A DNA stretch of 40,713 bases. Origin: an uncultured Bacteroidales bacterium (GTDB lineage Bacteria > Bacteroidota > Bacteroidia > Bacteroidales > FEN-979). The notes beneath the pieces were generated by a model. The model made no database searches. It saw only the letters and a list, made by a program, of their open reading frames with translations, and was not told where the DNA came from. Positions 36,239-40,713 of the stretch are shown piece after piece (positions within the stretch are counted from its first letter, which is position 1; each line of letters opens with the position of its first letter). The DNA lies in contig CAJBYO010000092.1 in the NCBI GenBank assembly GCA_903959905.1, forward strand, positions 1-40,713, in the 5' to 3' direction. The position numbers were made by a program, and so were the translations under genes.

Positions 36239-38404
36239 GGGGGTGGAGGCTGTCCAGGAAATCCGGTTATAGGGGTCGTATTCATAAGCAGGCCCTGCAT
36301 AGGCGCCTGTGGCATCCTTGAAATAGAGGCTCCCGGCGTTGTTGGGCTTCGAAACGTTGTTTACGGGAGGCAGGGTTAGAAAATTCACCTCATGCAGTGA
36401 CAGTGTTTGCGTATTGTTGACTGACAGGAAGCAAGATGTGCTGAAGTTGGCAAAAGTACAATGGTAGAATGCATTTAACGGGTCGATGATCCCGCCCATA
36501 CCGATCAGCAGACGGTATGAATATTGAAAAGTGGTATACCGGGATGAGACTGTACCACCCGACTGGACATCCAGGTAATAGTACCCGGCAGAGTGAGTCA
36601 CCTCTGCATTATCCGCACCAGTGCCGTAGGTCTCGAGCATGCCGCCGTTGCCAACGATGACGGACATGCCGCCGGCCATCTTCAGCTGAGAGCCCGGGCC
36701 AAGATGAAAAACACCGTCATCATTGATGTTCAGGTTACCTCCGAGGGTAACAACCCGGTTGTCTGCAATGAAACTCCCGTTATCAACCGTGCAATTTCCT
36801 TTAATATTTCCGGAGGCATCCAAAGTCACAGAGCTGCCTGAAGTCTTATTGATGGCAAGATGATAGAGCCAGCCATTGGTGACTTCAAGGGTCCTGTTTC
36901 CTGCCCCGTACATCTCAACAGACCCGCCCGTCGGGTCAAAAGCAGCGCTGTTGATTAATATATTTCCGGTTGTACGGATAGTTCCGCCGGATATGGAAGA
37001 TGTAAAAGTAAACGGAGCTGCGGTAAGTATACGGAACCCCTGATTCTTGAAATCAAGCGTTCCACCGCTCATGGTAACGGAGGCATCATCGGCAAAAGCC
37101 CATACACTTACGCTATTGCCACCATATACATTCATGGTGCCTCCTCCTGTAAATACCAGGTTACCGTTTAAATCCACAAACTGGGCAAGGTCCTGGTAAA
37201 GATTGATCGTACTGCCTGCATTCAGATAATAATTACCAAACACCCCGTTATCTGCAAGGTCAAGGGCGTTAAAGGTCCCGCTGCTCAATACATCCACTGA
37301 TCCGGCCGTCCAGTCATACTGTGCGCAGGTGACCACTGTTCCGTTCACCCTGAATGCGCCGCCGATGGCCTTGTGTACCTCCAGGATGTTGAACGTTTCA
37401 TTTGAACAGTACTGATGATAATTACCGCCTGAAAAAACCACCCTTCCGGCACCTTCGGTAAATGCACCGGGGCCTGCCGTATTGGACCAGTCGCCAAAAA
37501 GGACAACAGTATTGCCAAGTGGATCAAATACACCTGACTGAATGGTCACATCGTTAAGAACCTGCAGGTAGTTGTTGATTGTAACCGTTGCACCGCCATT
37601 GATGGAAAGGTTATTGAAAAGGTCTCCTGTGTTTACCTGGATCACCTGTGTGCCTGAACTCTGTTCAAAACTTGCCGTACCGGAACCAAAGGAAAAATGA
37701 CCAGCATTATATAAACTGCTGGCAAAAACAGTAGTTATGTTTGCCTGCCCCATCAGTGACGACCCGGCGTTAACAGTCACTGATGCATTAAAATGTAATG
37801 TTGAGGTGGATGTATTTGCGATCGAAACTGTATTCCCGCTGTTTTTGCCGATAACCACAGCAGAAAAATTGCTGTTGCTGCTCTTGTTTACAATTTCAGT
37901 GTTTGTGCTCCCCGTAAAGGTTATGCGACAATACCCCATTGAAACAGCTGAGCCTGGTGAGAATTCCCAATTTCCTGAAACATCCATGCTCCCGTTCATA
38001 AATCCCGCCATTGACGAGCCTGAAGCCCAGGTGATATTCACCACGACAAGCTTTGCAGTTTTTAATATAGTGCCTCCGATGCTTAACGAGCCATTTACAG
38101 TGGCGTTGCCACTCGCCGTGAGTAAAGCGTTGGCTGTATTTGTCGCACTGATGGTGAGGGTGGAACCCGAGTTGATTGTGAGGTTGTTACATACAGCTGT
38201 AGCTCCCGATAACAGAGGCTGGTTCGCCGGGACTGAAGAGATAACAACATTTTCAGTTGCAAGCGGCACATGACCCAGCGACCAATTGGCTGCAACAGTC
38301 CACAAAGTGGAGGAGGAACCATCCCAGGTGTTGGTTTGGGAAAAAACTGACGCAAATACCAGTGAGAAAGAAACGATAGCAAGTAAAGTAAATAGCTTTT
38401 TCAT
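31523..38404 (-). CDS. Giant T9SS-secreted repetitive surface protein without a catalytic head
   Basis: 2293 residues with a signal peptide (MKKLFTLLAIVSFSLVFASVFSQ). No enzyme domain is visible: the chassis begins directly after the signal (NTWDGSSSTLWTVAANWSLGHVP). A second chassis start occurs at about residue 723 (RWTGELSSDWYTAQNWDDYTVP). The GGNYHQYCSNETF and YDWTAG modules lie in the N-terminal half here, not in the middle as in the other two giants. The C-terminal order agrees with them: GCTFQDG, Ig/PKD-like domains with ATATATPGTLCAGTSSQLNV, a CFDAS domain, then a T9SS type A domain (SIYPNPTTGYFTL ... KLIVSK). It is probably a long surface fibre or adhesin. It starts 37 nt after the 48-codon ORF and is 171 nt upstream of the cysteine-peptidase gene; I see no clear promoter in that 171-nt gap, so the two may be co-transcribed. 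Confidence 0.9.
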   Translation of the reverse strand: MKKLFTLLAIVSFSLVFASVFSQTNTWDGSSSTLWTVAANWSLGHVPLATENVVISSVPANQPLLSGATAVCNNLTINSGSTLTISATNTANALLTASGNATVNGSLSIGGTILKTAKLVVVNITWASGSSMAGFMNGSMDVSGNWEFSPGSAVSMGYCRITFTGSTNTEIVNKSSNSNFSAVVIGKNSGNTVSIANTSTSTLHFNASVTVNAGSSLMGQANITTVFASSLYNAGHFSFGSGTASFEQSSGTQVIQVNTGDLFNNLSINGGATVTINNYLQVLNDVTIQSGVFDPLGNTVVLFGDWSNTAGPGAFTEGAGRVVFSGGNYHQYCSNETFNILEVHKAIGGAFRVNGTVVTCAQYDWTAGSVDVLSSGTFNALDLADNGVFGNYYLNAGSTINLYQDLAQFVDLNGNLVFTGGGTMNVYGGNSVSVWAFADDASVTMSGGTLDFKNQGFRILTAAPFTFTSSISGGTIRTTGNILINSAAFDPTGGSVEMYGAGNRTLEVTNGWLYHLAINKTSGSSVTLDASGNIKGNCTVDNGSFIADNRVVTLGGNLNINDDGVFHLGPGSQLKMAGGMSVIVGNGGMLETYGTGADNAEVTHSAGYYYLDVQSGGTVSSRYTTFQYSYRLLIGMGGIIDPLNAFYHCTFANFSTSCFLSVNNTQTLSLHEVNFLTLPPVNNVSKPNNAGSLYFKDATGAYAGPAYEYDPYNRISWTASTPGRWTGELSSDWYTAQNWDDYTVPTSAANVTIPYGTLYSLSINSVDAYCNDITIQSGADMSVAAGGLNVAGNMTVYGQLGLTNAAGVIDVAGSVYWEAGSSASFTANGKMYVDGDWEFRNGSNAQLDDGYVYFTGGTTSYIRSYEANCWFRSVLNSKTGGYLNVSSESTDTLNITGYYSNQNPTSLFYSASTYPIVLNQQLYNYGHIYCAAGTFIFDGVSQNIDLNTGDYFNNIVIRPAMDAILLDSLRVRGNLTIDGGALVTNNYPILIRGNWTNIVGTAGFAEGTGKVTFEGSGPSDILTDETFYNLLIDKTYASLDGVEVNDSVSVTANLNIADGTMEMNPGSRLHIGNQLMISVGAGLNANDPDVEIYSMEDWYDSNPIPSTTVGFNAGTSSIVHFLGKTANVQTIQESCPFNDVVVKGAGTYARPEFYDMVCKNLTISAGRLLLGGYKITVNENVNVGAGTLQMSSSADSLVVLGDITWQPGSNDIITSGVILAGSDWTFQDGTNASLGTGNTVVFDKTLASIIRCDDANARFGNLVIGKPAGPSSDVFIHASSTDTMRVAGTMMVNAGNQFHMQSKRLTVDGNLVIQSAGEMDMTAGGHLLNNFSDFTLTGKLNVNAGTALVHGTFSMPVTGELNITGGSFTSDAPITGSPWQDLGGIFNMTSGKFEITRNSISIRPTAVTAISGGTIITGLAFGAIYAGTFHPTGGLVKCTHPASGEAAIYCSAGNYFNDLEISGNLGLMTDITVKNDLLISSGRLNSETFDIYIEGNWTNNVGPGGFIENGKTVYFTGAGDADITTNETFYNVVVAKTNINFTALELAGYTTMNVTNDLTLIDGSFELNGGSALIIGNDLMIANGAGVNANEAAEVTISIGGDWTNYNTSHSVNYGFEPGDHSTVKFIGTADQFLSTASLHEDFNNLVIDKSSGKFRPNDNTRSYGNILIQNGIWEDNTTGLTHQLYHDFTVAPAGAFYNATPQNTVEFLGMEHSFLSYSGTTGYFHDLVINKGDWAHVTQVGNTSCQYAGNLTINLGIYDQNGYLLHVFGDVNINDGGTLSLTAGSDLRLAGSRTLNVNSGGIIEISGTSGNQVDIRGNVGTITYNFNVNPGGTIAADYCTFRNTGPNGVYVAPGSVVDPAHAFTGCTFQDGYPGGALLVLNNSQILTVRNAVFPTNAGPGSTNVSKTLGTGHVYFVDFSGIFSGEDHDGDGYNLIDWIPALTATATATPGTLCAGTSSQLNVIRTGGMAAFTYAWSPSAGLSNSTISNPVATPLTTTTYYVTVTDALGTTAISSILLTVNPVLPVSVSITAGANPSPPEYFVMFIANAVNGGSSPSYQWKINGVNGPVSAMFAYIPANGDEVTCVVTSNYVCPSGNPATSNMITMVIVPVNTTATGIVPSPLNLCFDASETVTVAGPAGPFNVQSGAGATMIAGLKISYLYGTTVHPGGYMHGYITTTNSYCASLPPSMVSVVLPGGEGTEAMPSEKGLPEIGFSIYPNPTTGYFTLMQKAGLPEGTVHVDILSMRGERLRTYQLFNQLKTSINVSDLPAGLYFVRVVTGDHAETIKLIVSK

Positions 38405-38441
38405 TGTTTGGATGTTTGTTAATTGTTTATGAGTATGATGG

Positions 38442-38588
38442 TTATGATAATTTACATTTCCTTGTTGTTTCTGTCAGCTCCTTTTCCTTTAATGCCTTGA
38501 TGAGTTTGAGAAGAGCACCAGTCTCAGCCTTGCTTTCTTCCAGACACTTCTTTATTATCTCCTCAGGTGTTTTGCTTTTAACCTTCAT
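38442..38588 (-). CDS. Small helical protein (48 residues), unannotated-length ORF
   Basis: ATG 38588 to TAA 38442. The sequence begins MKVKSKTPEEIIKKCLEESK and ends TTRKCKLS. It is lysine/glutamate-rich, with leucine spacing of an amphipathic or coiled-coil helix, two cysteines, and no signal peptide. It sits 37 nt before the start of the first giant gene, in the same direction, and behind an operator-like region, which argues for co-expression. No family recognised. It could be a small regulator or merely a leader ORF; no expression evidence is available. Confidence 0.5.
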   Translation of the reverse strand: MKVKSKTPEEIIKKCLEESKAETGALLKLIKALKEKELTETTRKCKLS

Positions 38589-38651
38589 ATGGTGATGCTA
38601 TGAAAACAATCACAATATTACAGCCACGAAAAAGCTAAACCAAGAAATCAG

Positions 38652-38705
38652 GTGATACAATGATGATACAAATGGAAATGTTATGGTCACAATTGTGATA
38701 CAATG
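38652..38705. promoter_or_regulatory. Operator-like cluster: TGATACA boxes and 12-bp palindrome
   Basis: Three exact TGATACA boxes start at 38653, 38664 and 38696, offsets of 11 and 32 bp, so they lie on nearly the same helical face. Two of them are within the 11-mer GTGATACAATG (38652-38662 and 38695-38705). A perfect palindrome TCACAATTGTGA (38687-38698) overlaps the third. The cluster lies in the 159-nt gap between the regulator gene and the 48-codon ORF / first giant gene. Binding protein unknown. Confidence 0.5.
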
Positions 38706-38747
38706 CAACTCATAAAACAGTCAATGCTCTGATTTTCAGAGTTCGAC

Positions 38748-40547
38748 TCAGAGACTCATCAGAAAACTGACCAGGTTTTCCTCGCTGTTGGCCAGGTTCA
38801 TTTTCCTGCGCAACCGTGTTCGGGCAACATTGATGCTGTGAACACTCTGGTGGGTAATGGAGGCAATATCCTTGGTTGTCATGTTCAACCTCAGGAATGC
38901 ACATAATTTTCTTTCATTAAGGGTAATGTCCGGAAATTTTTCGTGAAGTTTCTGGTAAAAGTCGGAATGAACCTGGCTGAAATGAGTTTCAAATTCCTTC
39001 CAGCTTTTATCCTTTTCCAGGTGACGGATCTGGCTTAACACCAGATCCATGTCTTGCGTTTGCACCCCGTTTTTAATATTCTGGTCAAGACCTTCAATGA
39101 TTGATGCGATTGATTCATTGCTTTTAATGATCATCATGGCCTGAAGGGCCAGTTCCCTGTTTTTTGTTTCCAGGTCGCTCTGGAACCTTGCCGCATTTCC
39201 TTCAGCTAATTCTTTAGCCTGCAATATATTCCGGGCCCTCAACCGGAGGATGAAAATAATGGCCAGAAGGATGAGGATAAGGCTGAGGCCAAGTATCCCT
39301 GAAAACAGGTAGACATTGTGCTTCAGCTGATCATCCTTTCTGAGCATCTCATTTTCCAGCTTCATCTTTTCGTTTTCAAACCGGGCCTGAAACTCAGCCA
39401 GTCTCGTATCACTTTCAGCCGTAAAGACTGAATCCTTAACGACAAGGAATTGTCGTAATGTTTCCAATGCCAGCCTCGAGTTTCCTGATTTGTCCAATGC
39501 CTCAGAGAGACCCTGTAAATTCGCCATCTGCAAGGGCTTAAGGTTTTTCCTCACGGCATACTCCTGGCTTTTCCTGAAGTAGTCAACTGCCTTGGGAAAA
39601 GAGCTGGTTGCCAGGTAATATTTCCCGAAAAGGTTGTAAAGTCGTGCAAGTTCATCCAACAATTCTGATTTTTGGATGATGGGGAGCGCCTGGTTAAGGT
39701 ATGAGAAACATTGTTCATATTGTTCCATGGCCAGGTAGGTTGCGCCGATATATGCCAGGCGTTTTCCGACTTTATCCAAATTCCCGACAGTCCGGTCGAT
39801 GGCAAGTGCGTCATTAAAATATACGAGGGCCTCCTCATATTTCTTCCAGGCTTTGAAAACAATACCAAGATTGTTGAACCTGACCGCAACCATGGATTGA
39901 TTCCCTGTCTTCTTTGCGATTTCCAGGGCATCAAAGTAATACTTTACGGCAAGGTCATATTTCCCCCAATGCTCATAAATTTTACCGATGTTATTAAGGT
40001 CCGTTGATACCTGTGCAAAGTCACCTGAGCGTTTGTCAATAACCAGGGCCATTTGATTATTTATCAACCCCTTGTTATAATCCCCCCATTCAGTGTAAAT
40101 TGAACCTATATTGCTGTACATGCTTGCTGCTTGCTTATCAAATCCACCCTTTACAGAAAGCTGCAAACTCTCACGAAGGTAAGGCAATGCCTTAAGTGGC
40201 TGTTCCATCATGTAATAACAATAGCCGATATCACCCAATCTGCTTGCATAATTCTCAGAACCCGTCTCTCCTGCCCGTTTCTCGCAGGCAACTGACCGCT
40301 CATAATAGGCAATAGCTGAGGCATGATTTCCCATATTGACCTCAGATTCAGCCAAAAGGAAGAGAATATGTGCCTCCTCTTTTTCATGCAGATTGCCCTG
40401 TGTAAGTATTCTTTTAAGACTGTCGGTATTCTCTCCCGCCAGATTGGTAAAGATGGATAAAAACCAGGTCAGGCAAAAAAGCTGTATTCTGATACTTTTC
40501 CAGATTTTGCGGTTCAATATTCGGGTAAAAACAAATGGGAGAGCCAT
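38748..40547 (-). CDS. TPR - transmembrane - LuxR-type HTH regulator
   Basis: 599 residues. An N-terminal membrane or signal segment (about 20-38) precedes about seven tetratricopeptide repeats (about 55-370; for example AVRFNNLGIVFKAWKKYEEA and TDLNNIGKIYEHWGKYDLA). Then come a short coiled coil (about 378-410), a transmembrane helix (about 411-437) and a second coiled coil. The C-terminal HTH is at about 540-590 (LNERKLCAFLRLNMTTKDIA, then SVHSINVARTRLRRKMNL). This is the known Bacteroidota architecture of periplasmic TPR sensors joined through the membrane to a cytoplasmic LuxR/GerE-like DNA-binding domain. It lies upstream of the small ORF and the three giant genes in the same direction, so it is the obvious candidate for their regulator (inference). 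Confidence 0.9.
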   Translation of the reverse strand: MALPFVFTRILNRKIWKSIRIQLFCLTWFLSIFTNLAGENTDSLKRILTQGNLHEKEEAHILFLLAESEVNMGNHASAIAYYERSVACEKRAGETGSENYASRLGDIGYCYYMMEQPLKALPYLRESLQLSVKGGFDKQAASMYSNIGSIYTEWGDYNKGLINNQMALVIDKRSGDFAQVSTDLNNIGKIYEHWGKYDLAVKYYFDALEIAKKTGNQSMVAVRFNNLGIVFKAWKKYEEALVYFNDALAIDRTVGNLDKVGKRLAYIGATYLAMEQYEQCFSYLNQALPIIQKSELLDELARLYNLFGKYYLATSSFPKAVDYFRKSQEYAVRKNLKPLQMANLQGLSEALDKSGNSRLALETLRQFLVVKDSVFTAESDTRLAEFQARFENEKMKLENEMLRKDDQLKHNVYLFSGILGLSLILILLAIIFILRLRARNILQAKELAEGNAARFQSDLETKNRELALQAMMIIKSNESIASIIEGLDQNIKNGVQTQDMDLVLSQIRHLEKDKSWKEFETHFSQVHSDFYQKLHEKFPDITLNERKLCAFLRLNMTTKDIASITHQSVHSINVARTRLRRKMNLANSEENLVSFLMSL

Positions 40548-40652
40548 TCAAAGAAATTATCTAAAAATTGAATTTGATTGATCGGAATCGTACCAGCAAC
40601 CGTTACTGAACACCATTTATCTGGCAGTAAAGAATTGTATGTCAATTTTATA

Positions 40653-40693
40653 ACCACAAAGTCGCACAAAGTCCACACAAAGTCGCACAAAGA
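40653..40693. repeat. Tandem CACAAAGTCG words
   Basis: Four CACAAAG words at 10-11 bp spacing (CACAAAGTCG, CACAAAGTCC, ACACAAAGTCG, CACAAAGAG), upstream of the regulator gene. It has the same flavour as one arm of the long intergenic inverted repeats; a partner arm, if present, lies beyond the window edge. Confidence 0.55.
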
Positions 40694-40713
40694 GTTTAAT
40701 TATAATGTGAGAC

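Noticed and set aside
37737..38273. 178-codon plus-strand ORF opposite the headless giant gene
   Set aside because: Antisense to low-complexity T/N/S/V-rich coding sequence, which leaves long open frames on the other strand. No promoter or recognisable domain.
18095..38404. Cellulosome-like cohesin/dockerin or RTX adhesin system
   Set aside because: No dockerin calcium loops, cohesin pattern or GGxGxDxxx repeats were seen. The C-termini are T9SS type A sorting domains.

Overview
The window looks like a chromosomal fragment from a member of the Bacteroidota, most likely an environmental Bacteroidales-type genome. The evidence is: three very large secreted proteins ending in type IX secretion (T9SS) type A sorting domains; many lipoproteins with Bacteroidota-style lipoboxes; Bacteroidota -7 promoter elements (TAnnTTTG) ahead of several genes and tRNAs; no obvious Shine-Dalgarno sequences; a tgt / LptF-LptG permease pair; and the long form of urocanate hydratase. 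No phage, plasmid, transposase or CRISPR array is visible.

Left part (1-17.3 kb) is mostly housekeeping. It holds a prolyl-oligopeptidase lipoprotein, an acidic YD-repeat-like protein with a lipoprotein, urocanate hydratase, an ECF sigma factor translationally coupled to a membrane glycosyltransferase, queuine tRNA-ribosyltransferase followed by an LPS-export permease, an ung / di-haem cytochrome c peroxidase / ispE operon, a 40-residue lipoprotein, a probable outer-membrane beta-barrel protein, and a row birA - TPR - TPR lipoprotein - small membrane protein. Two tRNA genes (Pro-UGG and Ser-GCU) lie at 17.45-17.76 kb. Gaps between genes carry long imperfect inverted repeats and short 7-8 bp tandem arrays.

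Right part (18.1-40.5 kb) is the most unusual section, and every gene there is on the minus strand. In transcription order these are: a TPR / transmembrane / LuxR-type HTH regulator; a 159-bp gap with repeated TGATACA boxes in helical phase and a perfect 12-bp palindrome; an overlooked 48-codon ORF; and three giant genes (2293, 2074 and about 2204 codons). The giants share a beta-rich repetitive chassis of about 1340 residues, two Ig/PKD-like domains, a conserved CFDAS domain and a T9SS sorting domain, but carry different N-termini: none in the first, a C39/papain-like cysteine peptidase in the second, and a subtilisin-like S8 protease plus two GEVED domains in the third. This reads as one surface chassis loaded with alternative catalytic heads, possibly under control of the adjacent regulator. 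That functional link is inference.
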